A model generated the notes under the pieces. That model ran no database searches. It was not told the DNA's origin and was given only the letters and a program-made list of their open reading frames with translations. Positions 26,862 through 37,148 of a DNA stretch of 64,000 bases are shown piece after piece. Every line of letters begins with the position of its first letter. The first letter of the stretch is position 1. A program made the position numbers and the translations under genes. The stretch covers positions 143,435 to 207,434 of the forward strand of contig NZ_JAJBZG010000004.1 in NCBI RefSeq assembly GCF_020552705.1. The letters are read 5' to 3'. The DNA is from Christiangramia sediminis (lineage in GTDB: Bacteria > Bacteroidota > Bacteroidia > Flavobacteriales > Flavobacteriaceae).

Positions 26862-29800
26862 ATGGGGAAAAAATTACTTTTGCTTCCTGTTTGGTTCTTC
26901 ATATTTCTCCCAATTTCTATTTGGGGGCAGGAATGTCCTAGTTCTGTTTCTATATCGGCTGACACCGGTAATACAATTTGTGAGGGAACCAATGTAACTT
27001 TTACTGCAAGTACTAATAACGGTACAGCGCCATTCACTTTTCAATGGAAAATAAACGGTACCGATGTGAATTCAGCAACGGCTAATACCTTCAGCACCTC
27101 TTCCTTAACAAATGGTCAAAAGATTTCGGTGGTGGTTACCGACGCTAATGGAACATCCTGTTCTATTACCAGCAGTAATTACACCATGACGGTCAATTCA
27201 AATAAAACTCCAACCGTCAGCTTAAGTTCCACTCCTTCTACCAAGTGTATTGGAACGAGTGTAACTTTTACTGCATCTAACACAAATGGAGGCTCGAATC
27301 CTTCCTATGCATGGTATGTAAATTCAAGTTCAATACCTGCACAAACATCTTCTTCAAATACATTTTCTATTAGCAATCTTGCGGCTGGTGCAAATAGTGT
27401 TCGGGTAGTTTTAACCAGTAGTCTTACGTGCGTCACATCGTCTACTGCAGAAAGCACTGCCAATATTACAATTACAGATAATGCCACTATTAGTAGTCCT
27501 GGTAACAAGGATCAATCTGATGTTTGTATTAATACTGCTATAGATCCCATCGTATTTGCAATAGGCGGAAGCGGAACTGGAGCCAGTGTAACAGGATTAC
27601 CAACAGGAGTAACAGGAAATTATAGTTCAGGCAACTTTACTGTTAGTGGATCTCCTTCGGTTGATGGTTCCTTCAATTACACAGTTACTGCAACCGGTCC
27701 TTGTGGGTCTGTAACAGAAACGGGAACAATAACCATTCTTAAGAATGCCACTATTGGTCTTACCTCAGCTAATAACCAACAAGAGGTTTGTCAAAATGAA
27801 GGCATTGCAAACATTACCTATGATATAGGTGAAACAGGAACCGGCGCAAGTATTAATGGTTTACCGAATGGTATATCAGGGGATTTTGCAGGAGGAGTTT
27901 ATACTATCTCTGGTTCAAGCTCTGTGATTGGAACACATAATTATTCGATTACCGCTACTGGTAGCTGTGGAGATTCGCAAAGTCTTAATGGCTCCATTAC
28001 AATTAACGAAAATCTTACTCCTTCGGTATCGATAACTTCTTCAGATACAGATAACACTATTTGTGAGGGAACCCAAGTTACCTTTACAGCAACATCCACA
28101 AATGGGGGAGTAAGTCCTTCTTATCAATGGAAAATTGGCACTACGAATGTTGGTACTAATAGCAATACTTTTACGACTAATGCTTTAGCACTGGGAAATC
28201 AATCTGTAAGCGTAGAACTAACATCCAACGAAACCTGTCTTACCCAGGCAATAGCCACAAGTAACTCGATTGTTACAATAGTCAATGAAAATCTTACACC
28301 CGAGGTTTCAATTAGTGCCAGTGATAGTGATATTTGCCCTGGTGATGAAGTAACTTTTACGGCAACACCTATTAATGGGGGTTCTTTAGCTTCTTACCAA
28401 TGGAAAGTAGATGGAAATAATATAGGAACTAATAGTCCCACTTTTGTCACTTCGAACATACAGGATGGGCAGAGCGTTTCTGTTATTCTTAGTTCTAATG
28501 AAACCTGCCTGGCAAACAATAATATTGAAAGTAATAGTATTACTATGGAGGTATTTCCCCCTGCCCCTGATACCCCAGGAACAATTTCAGGAAATACCGA
28601 AGTATGTTCTACCACAACAGGTTTAATATATTCGGTGTCACCTGTACAAAATGCCGACAGTTATAATTGGTCTTTTCCAGCAGGTTGGAATATTACATCT
28701 GGAGCTGGAACATCGAGCGTTACTGTGAATGCCGGAAGCAGTAGTGGTAATATTACAGTTACTGCAACCAATACATGTGGTGACAGTTCTTCTTCTAACA
28801 ATTTAGCCGTTACATCAGTAAATGGAGTTCCTTCAAATCCGGGAACAATTACATCCAGTATTCCTGCAAATAATAAAACGGTTTGTCCCCCTTATGACTT
28901 ATCTTTTAGCGTGGCAGGTAGCGGAAAACATAAATGGACCTTACCAACAGGTTGGGATATTTTGTCTGGTGCAGGTACTAACAATATTTCTGTCCGAATT
29001 ACAGATGCCTCACCAAGTAATACCTATGATGTTTCTGTAGTAGCTCAAAATATTTGTGGTGATAGTGGAAGTTCCGTATTTACAGGAATCACCGTAGACA
29101 ACCACATTGTAGCGAATTTCGGACCGGATATTACCATTTGCAAATCCCAAAACTCGGTACAAATTACTGGAAACAGAAGTTTTGGAGATGCATCTCTTAA
29201 TGTGCAATTTTCAAGCTCGAGTTCAGGTTCTTCGGGTTTTTCAAGTTCTACCGCAGGTGGAAATAATAAAAATGGCCCCTTTACAGTAATTTATACACCA
29301 AGTCAGGCTGATAAAAACAACGGTCAGGTAACTTTAACCATGAATGTTCCTGCTCCAAATGGAAAAGATAATGATGGAAATAGATGCGGGGCATCGAGTG
29401 ATTCCATGGTTCTTTATTTTACACCTAATGCTACGATAAGTGATCCTGCAAACAAGGATCAAACGGTTTGCATCAATACTGCTTTAAATAATATTATTTT
29501 TAATATAGGTGGCGGTGGAACAGGTGCCTCAGTATCAGGTTTACCTCCGGGATTAAGTGGAAGTTTTAACGCAGGTGTGTTTACCATTTCAGGAACTCCA
29601 AGCCAGGCGGGAACCTATCCTTATACCGTGAGCACAACAGGAACATGTACCGCTCAACAAATTTCAAGAGCAGGAACTATTACAGTTACTCCAAATAACA
29701 CGATTACCGATGCATCAAACAAAGATCAGACGGTATGTATCAATCAACAACTTATAAACATGGAATTTCCAGTAAATTCCACTGTAACCTCAGTTAATAG

Positions 29801-32800
29801 TACTGGTTTACCAACGGGAATTACGGGAAGTATTTCCAATGGAAAATTCATTCTAAGTGGTTCTCCTACTCAAGCAGGAACTTTTGCTTATTCCCTAACA
29901 ACGGCGGGAACCTGCCAGACTGCCACCACCACTGGTACGATTATCGTAAATCCAGATGTGACTATTAGTAGTCCGGCCAATAGTGATCAAAGCCTTTGTA
30001 TTAATACAGCTATTGATAATATTGAATTTACAATTACCTCTCCGGGCACTCACGCGACTGTAACCGGTTTACCTGAGGGATTAGACACCTCATTTTCAAA
30101 TGGTATTTTAACTATATCAGGAATCCCTACAGAAGCTGGTGCTGTAGCAGGTGAAAATGGTGTATTTAACTATACGGTCCAAACAGAAGGAGGTTGTCTA
30201 CAGACAAGTGAAAGTGGAACGATCACCGTTATCCCAGATCCAACGGCAACGATTTCTTATCCTGAGGATATTTGTACTTCTATTGCAGGTAGTGTAAATG
30301 TAAACCTTGAGGGTACAGGGGATTTTACGGGAGGAAATTTCAGCGCCACACCTGTCGGATTAACTATAAGTGCAAGTTCTGGTGCTATAACTCCTGCTTC
30401 CAGCGAACCTGGGACTTATACAGTATCTTATAATGGTCCCGACACCTGCAAGCCTGCCGTGGCCACGTTTGAAGTAACCATCATAGCCGAACCATTTGTA
30501 GAAATATCTTACGAGGATCCTTTTTGCAATTCCGATTCAGTTTTAAAAGACCCCATCTTCACCAATGGAGTGGGAGATTATGAAAATGGAACATTTTCAT
30601 CTTCTGAACCTGGAGGTTTGACAATAGATCCGGAAAACGGGAAGATAAATCCACAAACCAGCAGTCCCGGAACTTATGATGTATATTATACGATTGGTGA
30701 AGGTTCTGGCTGTAACGAGGTTCTTGTAACTACAGAGGTTATTATTACGCAAACTCCGCAAATCAATATCTCTTATCCAGAAACAATTTGTTCTTCAGAA
30801 ACATCCATCCCTGTAAACATTTCAGGCGAAGATGGCAATTATGAAGGTGGTGTCTATTCTGGTACTGGCGGTTTATCTATTTCTACAGATGGCACAATTA
30901 ACGCGACAGAAAGCACCACAGGTCCTCATACAGTAACTTATATCATCGCCTCTGATGCCGGCTGTGCGGAAGTGATTGCCACCGCAAACTTTACTATTAA
31001 GGAGGCTCCATTAATAACAACAGATCCAGTTAATACCGGGGTATGCTCCAACAATCCTGCAGAATTTGAAGTTATTGCTACCGGCGATGATTTGATTTAT
31101 CAGTGGTATAGAATTGTTGATGGTACAACAGAATCCATACCCGGGGAGGATGAGCCGATTTTAAGTTTTACAAATGTAACTTCTGCTGATGCTTTACAGT
31201 ATTTCGTAACCGTTACCGGTGATAATGCCTGTACTGAAGTTACTTCAGAAACTGTAACCTTAAACGTTGACGAAGACATTGTAATTACTGAACCAACAGA
31301 AGACATTATTATTTGTGAAGACCAGGAAGAACAAGTTACTTTCTTATTTAAAGGACATGCCAACGGCGCACCATTGACTTTTGAGTGGATTAAAGATGGC
31401 CAAGTAGTAACCGAAGTTACAAATAAGATCGAAATGAATGTTTCCGAACCTTCAGGACCAAATGGAGAATATACAGGCACCCTTACTATAATCGATCCTG
31501 AATCTGGAGAGACTGGTGATTCTGGAGTTTATTGGGTAACCGTAGATGGACCGGATTATTTCACCTGTCCTGAAGCCACCTCAAAAACATTCACATTTAG
31601 AGTTGATCCAAGACCAGAAGCTCCATCGGTTACAAGCCAACAATTCTGTTTAGATGTTAATGCAGGAAATTTAACTGCTGCAGGCGAAGATGGAAATGAT
31701 ATTAAATGGTATACTCTTGAAGGAGACACATACACTTATATCGGTGACAATATTTCAATTGATACCTCATCTCCTAATACTTTCGAGTATTACGCGACAC
31801 AAACAAGGCCTAATGGTTGTGAAAGTGATTTCTCAGAAAAATTAACAATAGAAATTCTGGACACCCCGCCTCCTGTTTCCTCTGAAATCATAAAATTTGA
31901 ATATTGCCATAATGAGGAAGTTTTAGAATCTTTAGCAGTAACACCTGCCGAGGGAGCGGAAATTAACTGGTACAATACGGCCGATGCTGAAAATCCATTA
32001 ACATCTCCTCCGCTACCGGCTACAGATGTAGTAGGCACAACTACCTATTATGTTAGCCAGACATTTACAGCAACCACAGGATGTGAAAGTGATATAACAC
32101 CGGTTGAAGTAACTATAAAAGCCATACCAAATGTTGTTGTGGATATTGTTGGAGAAGAAAATACCATTTGTCTGGGAAGCAGTATCGATTTAACCGCGAC
32201 TGGAGCCGATACCTATACCTGGTTCCTGGGAGAAACTGAATTACAGACTGGTACCACTGCTGCCTATCAGGCAACTCCCACCACCTTGGGAGAAAATATC
32301 TATACCGTGGTTGGAACGACCAAAGGATGCACAAACTCCTATAATATCTCGGTCTTTGTAGATGATACTTCAGTTGCAGGAAACTTGAATGCTCCGGAAA
32401 GAATATGTGTTTCCAGTGGTACTGCAACTCTAAGCCTGGAAAGCAGGGTTGGGGAAATTATAAAATGGGAATATAAAAATGCTACCACTGCTGATGCGTG
32501 GACAGAAACAGAAGACATCGATCTAAATGATTCCAGAACTTTCACTAGTCTAACCGAAACCACTTCTTACAGAGTGACTGTTAAAAGTGGGGTCTGTTCT
32601 GAAGATACTGCCGAAGCAACAGTCATAGTTGACCAATTACCGGTTGGCGGTGAACTTTTATGGGAATCAAATAGCGAACGTCTTTTCCTAACCTGTGAAA
32701 ATCCGGCAGACGGTTTTGGTACTGATTTGGTATTGAGCGGTCATACCGGTGAAGTTGCATACTGGGAATATCGCAATGCACCTTCTAATACATGGATTAG

Positions 32801-35800
32801 AATTGAAACTAATGAGACTTTTTTAGAAAGTACTCAGATAGAAAGTGTAATCAATAATCTTTCTACAACTTTTAGAGCGGTATTAAGTAATGGAAGCTGC
32901 ACAGATGGTGTTTATTCTGAAACTGCCATTACAAGCGTTATCGTGGCAGATATTAAACCAACACCTGTAGAGGTTGATAAAGAGGTTATTTGTATTGGAG
33001 ACCAGATATCTTTAACTTCAGAAACAGGTTACAGTTCAGAAGGGGGAAAATTTACAGGTGGAGCTTTTGATAATGCCGGGATTAAGAAAAATGGATGGGA
33101 TTTTACAAATCCAAATGGTGGCTCTAACGATTTTGACTCCGCTGCCAATAATGGACGTGCAGACCATTGGTTAAGAATGAACCCTCATGGCAGTAATCCA
33201 GCTAATGAAAAAGTTTATACTGCAAATATTACGAATCCTTCTACTGGATCTTTGGTGAATTTTAGAACCTATTCAGGAAGTGAGGGTAATAAAGGATTTG
33301 GATTAGTAACCGGTGATAACGATTCTCATATGGAAACCCCGGTCTTCTCTCTTGGCGGATTGGATGAAGCAATCCTCACCTGGGATCAGGCCTATAATTT
33401 AACTGATGGTGCAACAATCATCGTCGAAATCTCAACTGATGGAGGAAATACCTACCCTGTAACTAACGTAAATCAACCAATTGATTTTTCAAACCCAAAA
33501 ATTCTTTATTACAATATTGGTGATGGAACCGTAGCCACCGGTAGTAGTGGTAATTACGACCATTTTGGAGAAGGAACTCCAGATATAAATCAAATGTCTA
33601 TCGATCTTGGGGATTATCTGGGAATGAGTAATCTAAGGATACGTTTTACTTATATTGGCACCATAGATGGTGATGTATGGGCGGTAGATAATATTGAAGT
33701 TCCAGAAGGACCTCAGGATATTTTATTGCAATGGTACTACGATGAGGACTTAAATGATCCTGATAATGAATTGGAAGAGATAGGTGTTGTTAATCAATAC
33801 ACCGTAAACTTTATTCCCAGAAAAATAGGATGGAATGATTTTGAGGTTCAAACCAGAATTATTCTGGATAGTAATGGAGATGCCTGTCAAAGTATTGACA
33901 ATTTTGAAACAATAAGAGTTTGGGCATTTGATAGGTATACTACTACGGTTACTTCAGAAGTAGGCGCTTGTGGTAGCCTAACTGTTAAACTTGACGCATC
34001 AGTAAGCGCAGAATATCAAGCAAAAACAATTACCGAATATCCAACCCTGGATGGTTATGAAGGTTCATGGAGAGTAGAAGATTTAGATGGTAATGAAGTT
34101 ACCACCGGCTTCACCATAACAAACCAGGATTCATCAACTGGCCTGGATCCAAAAAAAGATCCTAATGCAATTTTCACAGCTGAAAACTTAGGTGATTATA
34201 ATTTTAAATGGGTCCTAACTCCTACTGCGGTAGATGAGAATGATAATCTTATTGATAATTCTGGATGTCCTCCAATTGAAAATCCATCAAATATCAACTT
34301 AGTAGACTGTACTACTTTGGATTTTGATGGTGATGATGATTATATCGATTTAGGAACAGCCGCTTATACCGGTAGTTATTTTATCGAAGCCTGGATAAGA
34401 CCATTTGACAGAGAAATTAATGGCTCAAGTAGAACTGACGCTTCAAAAGGAACAATCATTAGCGGGCCGGGATTTGAAATAAAAATGGAGGATTTACCAT
34501 CTTCGGTTACTCCTAATACCAGATGGTACCATATAGCTGTATCCAATGGTGGAAATATTTGGGTAGATGGAGTACCTATATCAGAAACAGCTACTGGAAA
34601 AGGGGGAGTAAGAACTTTAATTGGTGCAAGATGGAATACAGACGATAAAACAACCGAAAATCATTTCTCCGGGTGGATTGAAGAAGTAAGAATCTGGAAT
34701 ACAGCTCCAGACCTTAAGGAACTTCGTTTTATGATGAATCAGCGTATAAAACTTAATAATACTGCTTCAACAGGTTCTTTAATTGAAGGTGAAGTCGTTC
34801 CAAATTTGGAAATTCCGGATGGAATAAGTAGTTATTATACCGATGGCACACATAATCTCGATCAGGATGGAGATCGATTTTACAATCAAACCTGGGGAGA
34901 TCTTGCCGGATATTACAGATTGATATCTGACGAACCGGATCCATTAAATTTAACGGAATGTGCCACATTCGACGACAGCCTAAAACCTATTGGTGGATAC
35001 ACTCCAGATCATTCCATAAACAAAATACCGGGCAGGCTTGTAAATATTACCACAAACCAGGAAAACACTTCTCCCACCCCTTATTGTTCAGGGTCTGATG
35101 CTACGTGGGCGCAAAGCTCTACATGGGCCAGACCAGATGTATGGGATTATCCAAATAGCACATATAATGGAACAGCTTTAGAATGGAATATCGCCAGGAT
35201 TAATCACAATATTACCTCAGACAGCAAAGAGATAACCATGTTAGGTCTACTTTCTGAAACTGAGGGTGCCTTGCTAAGTATTAATGGTAATCATGCTATT
35301 AGGATTACACATTATTTATTACTTGATGGTAATATGGATCTTGTTGATGAATCACAATTACTTCAGGATCATGGAAGTATTCTGGCTAATAGTAGTAAAG
35401 GTTGGGCTGAAATTGACCAACAGGGAAGAATGAGTAGCTTTAATTATAATTACTGGACCAGTCCATTTAGTAATCAGGGAACTGATAATAATTCTGGTTT
35501 TATCTTAAATAAGGTCCTTTTTGATGGATCAGATGTAAGCATAGATGAACCTCCTGTTAATTTTGAACCAGGATACTTTTCGGCAGACGGAAATAAAACG
35601 AATCCAATTACCATTAGTGATGAGTGGATATGGGATTTTAGAGGCGGAAAAAATGATACTTATGCAGATTGGCTGCATCTTGGCTCAGCTTATTTAGAAA
35701 TAGTTGGCGCTGGTTATTCTATGAAAGGGACTACCGGCAATGCTAGTTTAACAGATACTCAAAACTATGTATTTCGAGGTAAACCAAACAATGGTAATAT

Positions 35801-37028
35801 TCCTACTGCATTTCTTGATGTAGCGGAAGGAAATGATTATCTGATCGGAAACCCTTTTCCATCTGCCATTGATGCTGATAAATTTATAAGAGACAATTTG
35901 GTTAATGTAGGAACGGGATCGGGAAGTAATGAAAATAATGAAAATGTCTTTAATGGAACAATCTATTACTGGGATCATTTCGCAGGAGCGACGCATATTC
36001 TCGCTGAGTATGTAGGAGGATATGCTAGTTATAATTTATCCGGCTCTGCTGAAGCTATCTCCAATGACTGGCGTATTAATGTTACCGATGATGAAAATAC
36101 CGGTGTACTACCTAAACAATATATTCCTGTAGCTCAAGGGTTCTATATTACTGCCGCTCCTGTGGCAGGTAAAACTTTTGGAGGAGACATTATTTTCAAA
36201 AATACTCAGAGAGTTTTTGCCAAAGAATCTACTCATCCTTCAATTTTCTTACAGCACGAAGAAGACATCGTAAAAGGAAAAAATCAAAGCAAAGGAAAAA
36301 TTGCTGAAGATAACAGGATCAAGATAAGAGTGAAGTTTGAATCTCCAATGAAATATTATAGACAGTTACTTGTAACTATGGATCAGAATACAACTAATGG
36401 TTTCGATTTAGGTTACGACGCTCCCTTGATTGAAAATAATATGGAAGATATGTACTGGTATTTCGATGAAAAACCATACGTAATACAGGGAGTTCCAGAT
36501 TTCGAAAAAGAACAGATATTACCATTGGCAATAAAGTCTAAAGAAGGTGGAGAATTCACCATAAAAATAGATACAACTGAAAACTGGCCATCTGGCAAAG
36601 AACTTTATCTTAAGGACAAAGTTTTAGACAGCATTCATGATATCCTAACTGAATCTTATATAGGCACTGCTGAAACTGGAGGAGAAATCAATGATAGATT
36701 TGAGATCGTGTTCTTCAAAGAAAAGTCTCAGGATCCTACTCTTCCAGATCCAGATGATATTTTAAATCCTGATCTACCAGTTATTGATGGGCTTGTAGGT
36801 ATTAGCTACAGTACCTTCAGTAAACAAGTAAAGATTAGCAACTTTGATATGTTGGATGTTTCTAAAGTAATGATCTTTGATATGGGAGGAAAATTAATTC
36901 AACAATATGATGAGATCCCTACGCAAAGAGAGATATTATTGGGAATGCGACCTGTGCGTTCGGGAGTTTACATAATAAAAGTATTTAGCGAAAATGGAAT
37001 CTCTGACAAGAAAGTGGTAATTAAATAG
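26862..37028 (+). CDS. Giant T9SS-secreted multidomain surface protein (3388 aa)
   Basis: A cell-surface or secreted protein of roughly 350 kDa. Order: signal peptide (1-22, ends SIWGQ); about ten or more Ig-like/PKD-like beta repeats (about 25-1400), many with the theme NKDQTVCIN ... GLPxG ... YTVTTxGxC; further Ig-like repeats (about 1400-2050); a jelly-roll-like domain (about 2065-2280) with WDQAYNLTDGA and DVWAVDNIEV; a LamG/concanavalin-like domain (about 2486-2650, LDFDGDDDYIDLG ... WYHIAVSNGG ... EVRIWN); a long conserved module (about 2650-3300); and a C-terminal type A T9SS sorting domain (about 3306-3388, ending DKKVVIK). The repeats suggest adhesion; a ligand cannot be named. The next gene is a paralogue over the C-terminal part. 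Confidence 0.9.
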   Translation: MGKKLLLLPVWFFIFLPISIWGQECPSSVSISADTGNTICEGTNVTFTASTNNGTAPFTFQWKINGTDVNSATANTFSTSSLTNGQKISVVVTDANGTSCSITSSNYTMTVNSNKTPTVSLSSTPSTKCIGTSVTFTASNTNGGSNPSYAWYVNSSSIPAQTSSSNTFSISNLAAGANSVRVVLTSSLTCVTSSTAESTANITITDNATISSPGNKDQSDVCINTAIDPIVFAIGGSGTGASVTGLPTGVTGNYSSGNFTVSGSPSVDGSFNYTVTATGPCGSVTETGTITILKNATIGLTSANNQQEVCQNEGIANITYDIGETGTGASINGLPNGISGDFAGGVYTISGSSSVIGTHNYSITATGSCGDSQSLNGSITINENLTPSVSITSSDTDNTICEGTQVTFTATSTNGGVSPSYQWKIGTTNVGTNSNTFTTNALALGNQSVSVELTSNETCLTQAIATSNSIVTIVNENLTPEVSISASDSDICPGDEVTFTATPINGGSLASYQWKVDGNNIGTNSPTFVTSNIQDGQSVSVILSSNETCLANNNIESNSITMEVFPPAPDTPGTISGNTEVCSTTTGLIYSVSPVQNADSYNWSFPAGWNITSGAGTSSVTVNAGSSSGNITVTATNTCGDSSSSNNLAVTSVNGVPSNPGTITSSIPANNKTVCPPYDLSFSVAGSGKHKWTLPTGWDILSGAGTNNISVRITDASPSNTYDVSVVAQNICGDSGSSVFTGITVDNHIVANFGPDITICKSQNSVQITGNRSFGDASLNVQFSSSSSGSSGFSSSTAGGNNKNGPFTVIYTPSQADKNNGQVTLTMNVPAPNGKDNDGNRCGASSDSMVLYFTPNATISDPANKDQTVCINTALNNIIFNIGGGGTGASVSGLPPGLSGSFNAGVFTISGTPSQAGTYPYTVSTTGTCTAQQISRAGTITVTPNNTITDASNKDQTVCINQQLINMEFPVNSTVTSVNSTGLPTGITGSISNGKFILSGSPTQAGTFAYSLTTAGTCQTATTTGTIIVNPDVTISSPANSDQSLCINTAIDNIEFTITSPGTHATVTGLPEGLDTSFSNGILTISGIPTEAGAVAGENGVFNYTVQTEGGCLQTSESGTITVIPDPTATISYPEDICTSIAGSVNVNLEGTGDFTGGNFSATPVGLTISASSGAITPASSEPGTYTVSYNGPDTCKPAVATFEVTIIAEPFVEISYEDPFCNSDSVLKDPIFTNGVGDYENGTFSSSEPGGLTIDPENGKINPQTSSPGTYDVYYTIGEGSGCNEVLVTTEVIITQTPQINISYPETICSSETSIPVNISGEDGNYEGGVYSGTGGLSISTDGTINATESTTGPHTVTYIIASDAGCAEVIATANFTIKEAPLITTDPVNTGVCSNNPAEFEVIATGDDLIYQWYRIVDGTTESIPGEDEPILSFTNVTSADALQYFVTVTGDNACTEVTSETVTLNVDEDIVITEPTEDIIICEDQEEQVTFLFKGHANGAPLTFEWIKDGQVVTEVTNKIEMNVSEPSGPNGEYTGTLTIIDPESGETGDSGVYWVTVDGPDYFTCPEATSKTFTFRVDPRPEAPSVTSQQFCLDVNAGNLTAAGEDGNDIKWYTLEGDTYTYIGDNISIDTSSPNTFEYYATQTRPNGCESDFSEKLTIEILDTPPPVSSEIIKFEYCHNEEVLESLAVTPAEGAEINWYNTADAENPLTSPPLPATDVVGTTTYYVSQTFTATTGCESDITPVEVTIKAIPNVVVDIVGEENTICLGSSIDLTATGADTYTWFLGETELQTGTTAAYQATPTTLGENIYTVVGTTKGCTNSYNISVFVDDTSVAGNLNAPERICVSSGTATLSLESRVGEIIKWEYKNATTADAWTETEDIDLNDSRTFTSLTETTSYRVTVKSGVCSEDTAEATVIVDQLPVGGELLWESNSERLFLTCENPADGFGTDLVLSGHTGEVAYWEYRNAPSNTWIRIETNETFLESTQIESVINNLSTTFRAVLSNGSCTDGVYSETAITSVIVADIKPTPVEVDKEVICIGDQISLTSETGYSSEGGKFTGGAFDNAGIKKNGWDFTNPNGGSNDFDSAANNGRADHWLRMNPHGSNPANEKVYTANITNPSTGSLVNFRTYSGSEGNKGFGLVTGDNDSHMETPVFSLGGLDEAILTWDQAYNLTDGATIIVEISTDGGNTYPVTNVNQPIDFSNPKILYYNIGDGTVATGSSGNYDHFGEGTPDINQMSIDLGDYLGMSNLRIRFTYIGTIDGDVWAVDNIEVPEGPQDILLQWYYDEDLNDPDNELEEIGVVNQYTVNFIPRKIGWNDFEVQTRIILDSNGDACQSIDNFETIRVWAFDRYTTTVTSEVGACGSLTVKLDASVSAEYQAKTITEYPTLDGYEGSWRVEDLDGNEVTTGFTITNQDSSTGLDPKKDPNAIFTAENLGDYNFKWVLTPTAVDENDNLIDNSGCPPIENPSNINLVDCTTLDFDGDDDYIDLGTAAYTGSYFIEAWIRPFDREINGSSRTDASKGTIISGPGFEIKMEDLPSSVTPNTRWYHIAVSNGGNIWVDGVPISETATGKGGVRTLIGARWNTDDKTTENHFSGWIEEVRIWNTAPDLKELRFMMNQRIKLNNTASTGSLIEGEVVPNLEIPDGISSYYTDGTHNLDQDGDRFYNQTWGDLAGYYRLISDEPDPLNLTECATFDDSLKPIGGYTPDHSINKIPGRLVNITTNQENTSPTPYCSGSDATWAQSSTWARPDVWDYPNSTYNGTALEWNIARINHNITSDSKEITMLGLLSETEGALLSINGNHAIRITHYLLLDGNMDLVDESQLLQDHGSILANSSKGWAEIDQQGRMSSFNYNYWTSPFSNQGTDNNSGFILNKVLFDGSDVSIDEPPVNFEPGYFSADGNKTNPITISDEWIWDFRGGKNDTYADWLHLGSAYLEIVGAGYSMKGTTGNASLTDTQNYVFRGKPNNGNIPTAFLDVAEGNDYLIGNPFPSAIDADKFIRDNLVNVGTGSGSNENNENVFNGTIYYWDHFAGATHILAEYVGGYASYNLSGSAEAISNDWRINVTDDENTGVLPKQYIPVAQGFYITAAPVAGKTFGGDIIFKNTQRVFAKESTHPSIFLQHEEDIVKGKNQSKGKIAEDNRIKIRVKFESPMKYYRQLLVTMDQNTTNGFDLGYDAPLIENNMEDMYWYFDEKPYVIQGVPDFEKEQILPLAIKSKEGGEFTIKIDTTENWPSGKELYLKDKVLDSIHDILTESYIGTAETGGEINDRFEIVFFKEKSQDPTLPDPDDILNPDLPVIDGLVGISYSTFSKQVKISNFDMLDVSKVMIFDMGGKLIQQYDEIPTQREILLGMRPVRSGVYIIKVFSENGISDKKVVIK

Positions 37029-37148
37029 TAGAAAACACTACTTACCTACCTGATATAAAGTAGCTTATTCAAATATTTTTTTATTAATTTAAAACCATTT
37101 ATCTATTTTATACGTACTTTTACCGATGAAAATCTTTATTGGTAGCCT

